A stretch of 7,321 nt of DNA from Candidatus Omnitrophota bacterium (GCA_013202515.1 JABMRN010000059.1:1-7321); one strand, 5' to 3'; positions 1 through 6,410 are shown, numbered from the stretch's first letter. Notes: generated by a model from the letters alone, not told the origin. A program made the numbers and translations.

Positions 1-12
1 AAACGTTTTATA

Positions 13-1596
13 ATGTATTTCAGGATGTACAAAATGATCATAATCGTTATATCAATCGTCCTCCTCTTATTGATTCTCTCGGTAATAGGACTGGCGTCTT
101 TAGAATCATTTTACAGAAAAATGACGATTGCTACGATGCCTGTTCAGTTTTTGATGGCGGGCATACATGCCGGTATCTTTGTTTTTATGTATCTTATATT
201 CTTGAGAGGCGGTTTTGCTAAGCTTGACAAGGCCCCAATAAAAGGAAAAGATATTGAGGTAAGATGGAAAGACGTTATAGGCATGGAAGACGCCAAGCAG
301 GAGGCCTGGGAAATGGTTCAGCTTATACGCGACCGCACAAGGCTCTCACAGGTCGGAGGAAAGGTCATAAAAGGCCTTTTGATGCTGGGGCCGCCCGGTT
401 GCGGAAAGACATATCTTGCCAAGGCAATCGCGACTGAAGCGCGCCTTCCTTTCATAGCTATGTCAGGAAGTGAATTTACTGAGATATTCGTTGGCGTGGG
501 CGCTTCAAGGGTCAGGAAGCTTTTTGCTAAAGCAAAGAATTTTGCCTATGGTTTCGGCGGATGTATAATTTTCATAGACGAACTGGATGCTATAGGAAGG
601 GTCAGGCAGCTTTCATGGGGCGGTGGCGGACAGGAGACGAATGCTACCCAGAACCAACTTCTTGTGGAGCTGGACGGACTTAAGGAAAAAGGCGGAAATA
701 TAGTTGTGATAGGAGCGACAAATGCACCGGAAGATAGCCTTGATAAGGCACTCCTTCGCCCGGGCAGATTTGATAGGAAGATTTATGTAATAGCCCCGGG
801 ACTAGATGACCGCAAAAAAATATTTTCATATTACTTAAGCAAAGTGAAGACAGACGAGGATATTGACGTCGGAAGACTTGCGAGAAGGGCAGTGTATAAA
901 ACCCCCGCAGATATTATGAATATTGTAATGGAAGCAGCGCTCATAGCTACAAGAAACGGAAAAATTAAGATAGGCATGAAGGAAATGAGTGAATCTTTCG
1001 AAAGAATAGAACTCGGCATAAAACATCGACTGACTATGACCAAAGAAGAGAAAGAGATGACTGCCTACCATGAATCCGGGCACTTAATAGCGCTTTATCT
1101 TTTGCATCCGACGCAGGATGTATTTAAAGCCTCTATTATTCCAAGGCGCGGTGCCCTTGGAGTAGTCCATCCCCAGCCTAAAGAAGAACTTTTTACCGCA
1201 AGTAAAGAGAAGCTTTTAGCGGATGTTAAGGTTGATCTGGGCGGATACGTTGCAGAAAAAATTAAATACGGTATTACCTCAAGTGGCGTGGCATCTGATT
1301 TTGCTCAAGGAATGAAGATCGCACATTTCATGGTGTGGAGACTTGGAATGGGAGATTCCGGTTACGTAGGAGATTATACACAGGTGCCGAATGAGCAGCT
1401 GTCAGATGCGATGAAATCAAAATTAAATACTGATACGAACAAGATAATCAGAGACTGCCTCACGGAAGTAGAAGAATTGCTAAAGTCCGAGAGGGTCATA
1501 CTTGACCGATTTGCACAGGAACTGGTTAAAAGAGAAGAACTCGAATACGACGATATAGAGGATATTTTCAAACATTACAAAAAGACCAAGCGCTGA
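13..1596 (+). CDS. ftsH: FtsH-like membrane-bound AAA+ zinc metalloprotease, short-loop form
   Basis: ATP-driven protease predicted to sit in the inner membrane and degrade damaged membrane and regulatory proteins in the cytoplasm. Two hydrophobic segments (about residues 8-30 and 46-64) are separated by only ~15 residues, where usual FtsH has a periplasmic domain of some 70. The AAA+ domain follows from about residue 86: Walker A GPPGCGKT 126-133, pore loop FVGVG 159-163, Walker B IIFIDE 185-190, sensor GATN 234-237, arginine fingers R252 and R255. The peptidase domain has HESGH at 353-357 (zinc ligands H353 and H357, catalytic E354) and a probable third zinc ligand D429. All catalytic residues are present, so it should be active. 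At 527 residues it is shorter than typical FtsH (about 610-650), lacking the periplasmic domain and the long C-terminal tail. No stop precedes the ATG at 13 in frame, so the gene could begin left of the window. ATG 34 (residue 8) has AGGA at 22-25 and is an equally good start. It may be a paralogue rather than the main FtsH. Confidence 0.9.
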   Translation: MYFRMYKMIIIVISIVLLLLILSVIGLASLESFYRKMTIATMPVQFLMAGIHAGIFVFMYLIFLRGGFAKLDKAPIKGKDIEVRWKDVIGMEDAKQEAWEMVQLIRDRTRLSQVGGKVIKGLLMLGPPGCGKTYLAKAIATEARLPFIAMSGSEFTEIFVGVGASRVRKLFAKAKNFAYGFGGCIIFIDELDAIGRVRQLSWGGGGQETNATQNQLLVELDGLKEKGGNIVVIGATNAPEDSLDKALLRPGRFDRKIYVIAPGLDDRKKIFSYYLSKVKTDEDIDVGRLARRAVYKTPADIMNIVMEAALIATRNGKIKIGMKEMSESFERIELGIKHRLTMTKEEKEMTAYHESGHLIALYLLHPTQDVFKASIIPRRGALGVVHPQPKEELFTASKEKLLADVKVDLGGYVAEKIKYGITSSGVASDFAQGMKIAHFMVWRLGMGDSGYVGDYTQVPNEQLSDAMKSKLNTDTNKIIRDCLTEVEELLKSERVILDRFAQELVKREELEYDDIEDIFKHYKKTKR

Positions 1597-1608
1597 CGGG
1601 TTAATCTC

Positions 1609-2595
1609 ATGAGAAAATTAGCATCAAGTATCTGCCTTGTAATATTACTTTTGTCTTTATCGGGTTGCACCCATACCTATCCAAAGGAAACGCTGGCCGA
1701 TTCTATAGTTGAGATGTGCAAGAAGGAATACAAGGTTGATATAAAAGCAGAATTAATAGGAAATACCCTAGCCATATACATCCCCCTGCCGAGCCTCTTT
1801 GATATTACCCTTAGGGTGAACAAAGAGTCCCAGACCATTATTCAAAATGTTATACTTTCCGCATCGCGCGTGGCATTAAGTACAAATGCCAAGATAGAAT
1901 TTTATTGTGTTATCGCCCAAGATGCAAGAATGCCGGAGATCCAGATTATAGTGATTAAATATATCACTGATGTTAAAAGGGCATACTTTCTTGACATATC
2001 AAGAGGCGAGTATTTTAAAAGAGCGATCTTTGACATAAACGTTAATCCGCAGTCAAAGAAAGAAAAATCAATCAAAGAGATGATAAAAAAATACGAAATT
2101 GATCCGGCAATGCAGGAGAAGGTTATCGATGAATTTTTTAGGAGTGCGCCTCTTGGGCTTAAGGATTTTGGGTATTGGCAGGGCCGCTTTTACATAAAGA
2201 ATATAACTCTACCGGAATTCTTAGCAGAGCAAATTGCCTATAGGGTTAGGATGAAATTCAGGGAAGATGACGAACTCTCAAAAATATTCCTGCTTAAACA
2301 AATTCAAGGCTCATATAAGAAGGAGGCGGATGAAAAGGTATTTTTCTATATTTATTTTGACATAAAGGTAAATGAAATATTAGAGATAATAGGCACAAAG
2401 ACAGAGGAAAACGAAATATTTAAAAATATATTTATAGAGGTAGCCGACTGCCTTTATGGCTATAAATTCAAGGACTTTGACGCAGTAAAAATATACGACC
2501 AAAATAACTCATCTAAGCTTATTGTTACTAAGGACCAGATCTATGCGTTTAAAAGAGGCAGACTTAAAATGGACGCAATATTGGCTGGAATATAA
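1609..2595 (+). CDS. Hypothetical lipoprotein, possibly with a duplicated domain
   Basis: I do not recognise the family. The N-terminus is a textbook lipoprotein signal: positively charged MRK, a hydrophobic stretch to about residue 17, and lipobox LSGC with the acylated cysteine at residue 20. The mature protein (about 309 residues) is rich in Lys, Ile, Phe and Glu, has no further membrane segment, and should be anchored to the outer leaflet of the inner membrane or to the outer membrane. Two regions look loosely alike, about residues 45-140 and 235-325. Each has an alternating hydrophobic strand, a helix-like I..N.. stretch, and strands ending in a Tyr/Phe-Lys-Arg motif (YFKRA near 135, AFKRGR near 315). 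This suggests a two-fold alpha/beta repeat. The start lies 12 bases after the FtsH-like stop with only a weak GACGGG ribosome site, so co-translation with the protease is likely. The pairing hints at an envelope role, but the function is unknown. Confidence 0.8.
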   Translation: MRKLASSICLVILLLSLSGCTHTYPKETLADSIVEMCKKEYKVDIKAELIGNTLAIYIPLPSLFDITLRVNKESQTIIQNVILSASRVALSTNAKIEFYCVIAQDARMPEIQIIVIKYITDVKRAYFLDISRGEYFKRAIFDINVNPQSKKEKSIKEMIKKYEIDPAMQEKVIDEFFRSAPLGLKDFGYWQGRFYIKNITLPEFLAEQIAYRVRMKFREDDELSKIFLLKQIQGSYKKEADEKVFFYIYFDIKVNEILEIIGTKTEENEIFKNIFIEVADCLYGYKFKDFDAVKIYDQNNSSKLIVTKDQIYAFKRGRLKMDAILAGI

Positions 2596-2617
2596 ACGAT
2601 GAAAAGAAGGGAGAGCA

Positions 2618-3574
2618 ATGAGCGATAAATCAAAGGCGATACCAACAAGAGACGGATTCGGAAAGGCGCTACTTGAACTCGGAAAGACAAATAAAAATGT
2701 TGTAGTCCTTTCGGCAGATCTTACGGATTCCACACGTGCTGGATGGTTCAAAAAAGAGTTTCCAGAGAGGTTTGTAGGATTCGGCGTGGCCGAACAGGAT
2801 ATGTTTGGCGCGGCGGCAGGTTTTGCCCTTTCTGGGAAGATTCCCTTTGCTTGTACCTTCGGTGTTTTTGCAAGCGGACGGGCATGGGACCAGATAAGAA
2901 TTTCGCTTGCATACATGAATCTTAATGTTAAAATCGGCGGTACACATGGCGGCGTATCGGTAGGCGCCGATGGAGCAACGCACCAGGCCATAGAAGAGAT
3001 AACACTTATGAGGATGCTTCCCAACATGAGCATTATTGTTCCCTGCGATGCCCTTGAGGCGAAAAAGGCTACAATAGAAGCCGCTAACATCAAGGGCCCC
3101 GTTTACATCAGACTCGGCAGAAATCCCGCACCGCTTATAACAAAAGAAGAACAACCCTTTGTTTTAGGTAAGGCGGATATGCTGAAAAATGGAAATGATG
3201 TGACTATATTTGCATGTGGCCACATGGTTTATGAAGCCTTAAAGGCCGGCGAGATACTCGCTAAAGAAAAGATAAAGGCAAGGATAATTAATTTACATAC
3301 ACCTAAGCCTATAGATAAAGAGATTATCATAAAGGCCGCAAAGGAGACGGGGGCCATAGTTAGTGCGGAAGAACATACCATTTACGGTGGTTTTGGTAGC
3401 GCTATTGCCGAAGTGGTTATTGAGAATTATCCTGTTCCGATGAAATTCGTTGGCATTAAAGACAAATTCGGACAATCCGGAGAACCTGAGGAGTTATTCC
3501 GTTATTTCGGGCTTAAGGCAACAAATATTGTAAAGGCAGCAAAAGAAGCGATAAAGATGAAAAAGAAAAAATGA
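2618..3574 (+). CDS. Transketolase, C-terminal subunit (split form)
   Basis: Carries the pyrimidine-binding and C-terminal domains of transketolase, which moves two-carbon ketol units between sugar phosphates in the non-oxidative pentose phosphate pathway. It needs an N-terminal, diphosphate-binding partner subunit to bind thiamine diphosphate. The Pyr domain covers about residues 7-170: GVAEQDM at 56-62 with the cofactor-activating glutamate E59, GGTHGG at 108-113, GADGATHQ at 116-123, and VYIRLGR at 162-168. The C-terminal domain follows from about 185 and ends with KFGQSGEPEEL near 283-293. At 318 residues it has the usual size of split C-subunits, against about 620-660 for the fused enzyme. 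The start is supported by AAGGGAG at 2607-2613. The expected N-subunit is not directly upstream: a lipoprotein gene is there, with a 22-base gap. The last codons are lysine-rich, and the stop overlaps the ispE start. The motifs favour transketolase over DXS, although the MEP-pathway neighbour makes DXS worth considering. Confidence 0.92.
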   Translation: MSDKSKAIPTRDGFGKALLELGKTNKNVVVLSADLTDSTRAGWFKKEFPERFVGFGVAEQDMFGAAAGFALSGKIPFACTFGVFASGRAWDQIRISLAYMNLNVKIGGTHGGVSVGADGATHQAIEEITLMRMLPNMSIIVPCDALEAKKATIEAANIKGPVYIRLGRNPAPLITKEEQPFVLGKADMLKNGNDVTIFACGHMVYEALKAGEILAKEKIKARIINLHTPKPIDKEIIIKAAKETGAIVSAEEHTIYGGFGSAIAEVVIENYPVPMKFVGIKDKFGQSGEPEELFRYFGLKATNIVKAAKEAIKMKKKK

Positions 3575-4464
3575 AGGTAACAGAACTCGCACCGGCAAAG
3601 CTGAATTTGTATCTTAAGGTGCTTCGTAAAAGGCCGGACGGATATCACGATATAGAAACGCTCTTTGAAAGAATTGATATTTTTGATACGATTACTGTTG
3701 CCCCTATTGGAAACACTATAACGATAGAGTGTGATAACCCCTCTGTTCCTACGGGGAAAGACAGTATTTGCTATAGGGCTGCAGAATTGTTGCAAGAGAG
3801 GCTTTTGACTTTAAGAAGAGAGAAAGGCAAGGGGATCTTTATCAGGATTGAGAAAAAGATTCCAATTGCCGCTGGACTCGGAGGAGGATCAAGCGATGCA
3901 GCTTCCGTATTAAAGGCCCTCAATAGGCTATGGGGCCTAGATCTTGGGAAAAAGGAGCTTATGAATTTGGGGTCCTCTTTAGGTGCGGATGTGCCATTTT
4001 TCCTTTCTGATGCATCCTTCGCCATAGGCCGGGGAATAGGCGATGAGATAAAGCCGATCAGAGACGGTAAGTTATTATGGCAGGTAGTTATTTGCCCTAA
4101 TATTGAGATATTATCAAAAGATATATATGCTGCATATAGCAAGGAGCACTCTTTGACCTTGACAACCGGCGGGGGCGTTGATACAATACTACCCCCCGTT
4201 TCAGATATATGCGAAATTGCCTTTCTGAAAAAGTTGCTTCACAACGATTTGGAGAGCGTTGTCCTTTCGCGGGAATCCATAATTAAGGATATTAAGGATA
4301 GATTGGCAGAGATAGGAGGCGGCAACACGCTTGTTTCGGGCAGCGGTCCGAGCGTGTTCGGTTTATTCAGCTCAAGAAAGGAGGCAGTGAAGGCAATGCA
4401 GGATTGCCTGAAAGAATTTTCGCATTCGAATGAATGGCATGCATTTGTTGCAAGGACGTTTTGA
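3571..4464 (+). CDS. ispE: 4-diphosphocytidyl-2-C-methyl-D-erythritol kinase
   Basis: GHMP-family kinase that phosphorylates CDP-ME at the 2-hydroxyl using ATP, the fourth enzymatic step of the MEP route to isopentenyl diphosphate; cytoplasmic. The N-terminal PAKLNLYL motif supplies the catalytic lysine K10, followed by the substrate-contact stretch RPDGYHDIET (21-30). The ATP-binding glycine loop is at 98-110 (PIAAGLGGGSSDA), and the catalytic aspartate is D140 in GADVPFF. The third GHMP motif, LVSGSGPSVFG, is at 254-264. The length of 297 residues is normal for the family (about 280-310). The start codon overlaps the transketolase stop as ATGA, and no good Shine-Dalgarno precedes it beyond an A-rich tract, so it is probably translated by coupling to the upstream gene. 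All expected catalytic residues are present. Confidence 0.97.
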   Translation: MKVTELAPAKLNLYLKVLRKRPDGYHDIETLFERIDIFDTITVAPIGNTITIECDNPSVPTGKDSICYRAAELLQERLLTLRREKGKGIFIRIEKKIPIAAGLGGGSSDAASVLKALNRLWGLDLGKKELMNLGSSLGADVPFFLSDASFAIGRGIGDEIKPIRDGKLLWQVVICPNIEILSKDIYAAYSKEHSLTLTTGGGVDTILPPVSDICEIAFLKKLLHNDLESVVLSRESIIKDIKDRLAEIGGGNTLVSGSGPSVFGLFSSRKEAVKAMQDCLKEFSHSNEWHAFVARTF

Positions 4465-4472
4465 GTTCGTGG

Positions 4473-4479
4473 AAAGGAG
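4473..4479 (+). promoter_or_regulatory. Ribosome binding site that sets the spoVG-like start at 4488
   Basis: AAAGGAG lies 8 bases before ATG 4488. The same frame is open back to an ATG at 4434, but that one is inside ispE, has no such site, and would add 18 residues not found at the start of SpoVG proteins. The site therefore decides for 4488. Confidence 0.85.
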
Positions 4480-4487
4480 ATCTAGCT

Positions 4488-4994
4488 ATGAAAATTACTG
4501 AGGTAAGGACATTCTTAAAGGAAGGACCCGACAAGAAATTAAAAGCATACGCAACGGTAACATTTGATAATTGCTTCGTCGTAAGAAACGTCAAGGTCAT
4601 TCAGGGAAATAAGGGACTTTTTGTGGCAATGCCTTCAAGAAAGGTAAGAGAATCCTGCCCTAAGTGCAATTACAAAAATGCTATAAGAAGCAAATTCTGC
4701 AATCAGTGTGGCGGGAAGCTTCCTCAGGTGCCTCTGCAAATCGAGCAAGCTCCGGGAGGGCAAAGGCAGTCCGAGCACAGGGATATTGCCCATCCCATTA
4801 CACTCGAATGCAGAGCAGATATTCAGAAAAGGGTTCTCGATGCCTATGAGAAAGAATCAAAGGTGTCTCCGCAAAAAAGGTCGGAAGTAGAGGCTGCGGT
4901 CGAACAGCCGCCGGTTCAGGAACATGCTCCGCAAGAACATGTTCCAATTCAGGAGAACGAGGACGAGATAGAAGGAAAAGACATAGCTTTATAA
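4488..4994 (+). CDS. spoVG: SpoVG-family nucleic-acid-binding regulator with inserted zinc ribbon
   Basis: SpoVG proteins are small DNA/RNA-binding regulators, usually 85-100 residues. Here the first half of the fold is clear (residues 1-52: KITEVRTF, a central TVTFDNCFVVRNVKVI strand region, GLFVAMPSRK). The second half is also clear (about 97-123: HRDIAHPITLECRADIQ and a final helix to YEKE). Between them, where ordinary SpoVG has a short turn, sits a CX2C-X10-CX2C zinc ribbon (C57, C60, C71, C74) followed by a Gln/Pro-rich linker. After the domain comes an acidic, Pro/Gln/Glu-rich, probably disordered tail (124-168) with a QEHAP/QEHVP tandem repeat. The total is 168 residues. The order SpoVG-GlmU-Prs matches that in Bacillus, which supports orthology. 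The gene follows ispE by 23 bases with a good ribosome site. SpoVG homology is confident; the zinc ribbon's binding target is unknown. Confidence 0.88.
   Translation: MKITEVRTFLKEGPDKKLKAYATVTFDNCFVVRNVKVIQGNKGLFVAMPSRKVRESCPKCNYKNAIRSKFCNQCGGKLPQVPLQIEQAPGGQRQSEHRDIAHPITLECRADIQKRVLDAYEKESKVSPQKRSEVEAAVEQPPVQEHAPQEHVPIQENEDEIEGKDIAL
4917..4946 (+). repeat. Two tandem 15-base units inside the spoVG-like tail
   Basis: Two adjacent copies of a CARGAACATGYTCC unit (4917-4931 and 4932-4946) encode QEHAP and QEHVP. The second copy contains the perfect 10-base palindrome GAACATGTTC at 4935-4944. A degenerate third unit (IQEN) follows. This looks like a short in-frame tandem duplication in a disordered tail. 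Confidence 0.7.
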
Positions 4995-5022
4995 ATGACG
5001 TATCTCGTTATAAGGCTATAAA
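4995..5022 (+). promoter_or_regulatory. Candidate sigma-70-type promoter for tRNA-Gln-glmU
   Basis: TATAAA at 5017-5022 matches five of six bases of the -10 consensus. ATGACG at 4995-5000 matches four of six bases of TTGACA, and the spacer is 16 bases. Transcription would begin near 5028-5031, about 17-20 bases before the mature tRNA 5' end. The site lies immediately after the spoVG-like stop codon, in the only sizeable gap of the window. AT-rich sequence gives such matches by chance, so this is a candidate only. Confidence 0.4.
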
Positions 5023-5036
5023 AATTCGTATAACGA
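5005..5036. repeat. Inverted repeat around the candidate -10 element
   Basis: TCGTTATA (5005-5012) and TATAACGA (5029-5036) are perfect 8-base inverted copies. Allowing one mismatch they extend to 11 positions (5002-5012 and 5029-5039). The 16-base spacer contains the TATAAA element. No T-run follows, so it is not a normal intrinsic terminator. It could be an operator or an RNA hairpin in the tRNA leader. Confidence 0.55.
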
Positions 5037-5047
5037 AATGCGACAAT

Positions 5048-5121
5048 TGCCCGGTGGTGTAATGGTAACACACCAGCTTTTGGAGCTGGTTTTCTTGGTT
5101 CGAATCCAAGCTGGGCAACCA
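5048..5121 (+). tRNA. tRNA-Gln (anticodon UUG)
   Basis: A full cloverleaf can be drawn. The acceptor is TGCCCGG (5048-5054) with CTGGGCA (5111-5117), 7 pairs including one G-U. The D stem is GTGT/ACAC with loop AATGGTA, and the anticodon stem is CCAGC/GCTGG. The 7-base anticodon loop TTTTGGA gives anticodon TTG at 5080-5082, with U33 before it and G37 after. There is a 4-base variable region, and the T arm is CTTGG-TTCGAAT-CCAAG. The discriminator is A5118, and CCA is encoded at 5119-5121. The weak first pair U1-A72 is typical of bacterial tRNA-Gln and supports the identity. It sits between the spoVG-like gene and glmU, 14 bases before the glmU start, and is probably co-transcribed with glmU. 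Confidence 0.97.
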
Positions 5122-5135
5122 AACTAAAATTTGTT

Positions 5136-6410
5136 ATGAAAAATATTGCGTGTATAATACTAGCTGCCGGACGCGGTACGCGAATGAATTCAAAAACTCC
5201 CAAGGCGCTTATAGAGGTTCATTCAAAACCCATGCTCGAATATCTCACTGACAGTATTAAGGATGTCGGTATTTCGAAGATAGCGCTGGTTTTGGGATAT
5301 GGCGCCGCTGAGATAAAGAAAAGATTTAAAGATTTTGATGTTGTTCACCAGGATAAACTTTTAGGTAGCGGTGATGCCGTAAACAGTGCAAAAAAATATT
5401 TTCATGGCTATAAGGGAGACGTACTGGTGGTGTGTTCAGATACGCCGCTCATTAAAAGCCAGACCCTAAGAGACCTCATAAACGCTCATAGAGAAGGAGG
5501 TTATAGTGCAACCGTCCTCACGGCAGCTTTAACGGATCCTGCCGGCTATGGGAGAATATTGAGGAACGAGGAAGGGAAGGTTGTCAGGATAGTAGAGGAT
5601 AAGGACGCGGATAGATACGAAGAGGTAATTAAGGAAATAAACGTAGGCGCATACTGCTTTGAAAAGGAGGCGCTTTTTTCCAACATAGGCAAGATAAAGG
5701 TTAACAAAAAGAAAAATGAATATTACCTTACCGATATAATAGATATTCTTAAAAAGTCCAATGCAAAAATAGGCTCTTTCACGACGGAAGATTCATCCGA
5801 ATGTAGCGGTATAAATTCCAGAATTGGTTTAGTTGAAGCAAGCAGAATAATTAAGAAAAGAATTTTAGAAGACTTAATGAAAAACGGTGTAACAATTGTA
5901 GATACTGCTTCTACCTTTATCGATTCTAATGTAAAGATAGGAATGGATACAGTTATACATCCCCATACAATAATCGAAGAAAACGTAGAAATAGCAGAGG
6001 ACTGCAGTGTCGGTCCCTACGCGCACATAAGAAGCGGTACCAAGATAGCCAAAGGCGTCGAGATCGGGAATTTTGTCGAACTCGTAAGAACAGAGGTTGG
6101 AGCAGGCTGCAAAATAAAACATAAGACGTATTTGGGGGATGCCGTTTTAGGAAAGAATATCAATATAGGCGCAGGCACTATTACAGCAAATTACGACGGC
6201 AAAAACAAAAATCAAACCATCATTAAAGATAACGCATTTATAGGGGTTGGTAGCATATTGATAGCACCTGTAACCATAGGAAAAAATGCAGTGGTCGGCG
6301 CCGGCAGCGTTGTTACGAAAAAACATGACGTTCGTGACGGTGAGACCGTTATTGGTATACCGGCAAGAAGTTTGAAGAAGAAAAAAAATGGCCCAAGCAG
6401 GCTTATATAG
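5136..6410 (+). CDS. glmU: Bifunctional GlmU: GlcN-1-P acetyltransferase / GlcNAc-1-P uridylyltransferase
   Basis: Makes UDP-GlcNAc for peptidoglycan and, in diderms, lipid A. The N-terminal nucleotidyltransferase domain (1 to about 235) has LAAGRGTRM at 9-17, a K23-containing PKAL, D102 in SDTPLI, GYG at 137-139, E154, N169 in EIN and N227, matching metal and UDP-GlcNAc contacts of E. coli GlmU. The C-terminal left-handed beta-helix acetyltransferase (about 255-412) has R299, catalytic base H329 in KHKTYLGD, Y332, NIGAGTIT 343-350, NYDG 352-355 and K358. The length of 424 is about 30 below E. coli (456 as I recall it). The loss falls in the first helix coils (255-295), about two coils. The position aligned with E. 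coli K351 appears to be V317, followed by R318. ATG 5136 is the only start that keeps the LAAGRGTRM motif, yet no Shine-Dalgarno precedes it and a tRNA ends 14 bases upstream. Confidence 0.95.
   Translation: MKNIACIILAAGRGTRMNSKTPKALIEVHSKPMLEYLTDSIKDVGISKIALVLGYGAAEIKKRFKDFDVVHQDKLLGSGDAVNSAKKYFHGYKGDVLVVCSDTPLIKSQTLRDLINAHREGGYSATVLTAALTDPAGYGRILRNEEGKVVRIVEDKDADRYEEVIKEINVGAYCFEKEALFSNIGKIKVNKKKNEYYLTDIIDILKKSNAKIGSFTTEDSSECSGINSRIGLVEASRIIKKRILEDLMKNGVTIVDTASTFIDSNVKIGMDTVIHPHTIIEENVEIAEDCSVGPYAHIRSGTKIAKGVEIGNFVELVRTEVGAGCKIKHKTYLGDAVLGKNINIGAGTITANYDGKNKNQTIIKDNAFIGVGSILIAPVTIGKNAVVGAGSVVTKKHDVRDGETVIGIPARSLKKKKNGPSRLI

Noticed and set aside
2509..3093. Long minus-strand open frame (194 codons) opposite the transketolase gene
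   Set aside because: It lies antisense to a strongly conserved coding region, has no recognisable domain and is explained by the codon bias of the real gene.
3560..3574. A-rich tract as a -1 frameshift site that would fuse transketolase and IspE
   Set aside because: The run is six A's preceded by G, not a good X XXY YYZ heptamer, and a simple ATGA overlap explains the arrangement.
2618..3574. Reading the transketolase half as a split DXS because ispE is next to it
   Set aside because: The GVAEQDMFGAAAG, GGTHGG and GADGATHQ motifs and the C-terminal FGQSGEPEEL fit split transketolase better than DXS.
3771..4142. Minus-strand open frame of 123 codons inside ispE
   Set aside because: It is antisense to conserved GHMP kinase motifs, with no recognisable product or ribosome site.
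4434..4487. N-terminal extension of the SpoVG-like protein from ATG 4434
   Set aside because: It overlaps the end of ispE and has no ribosome site there; ATG 4488 has AAAGGAG at the right distance and matches the SpoVG N-terminus.
4935..4944. Palindrome GAACATGTTC as a regulator binding site
   Set aside because: It lies inside coding sequence and arises from the tandem QEH-P repeat; no promoter is next to it.
5005..5036. Inverted repeat as an intrinsic terminator for the spoVG-like gene
   Set aside because: No T-run follows on either strand and the stem is AT-rich with a 16-base loop.
5078..5084. Reading the tRNA anticodon as TGG (Pro)
   Set aside because: The 5-pair stem fixes a 7-base loop whose central triplet is TTG with U at 33; the U1-A72 pair also fits Gln.
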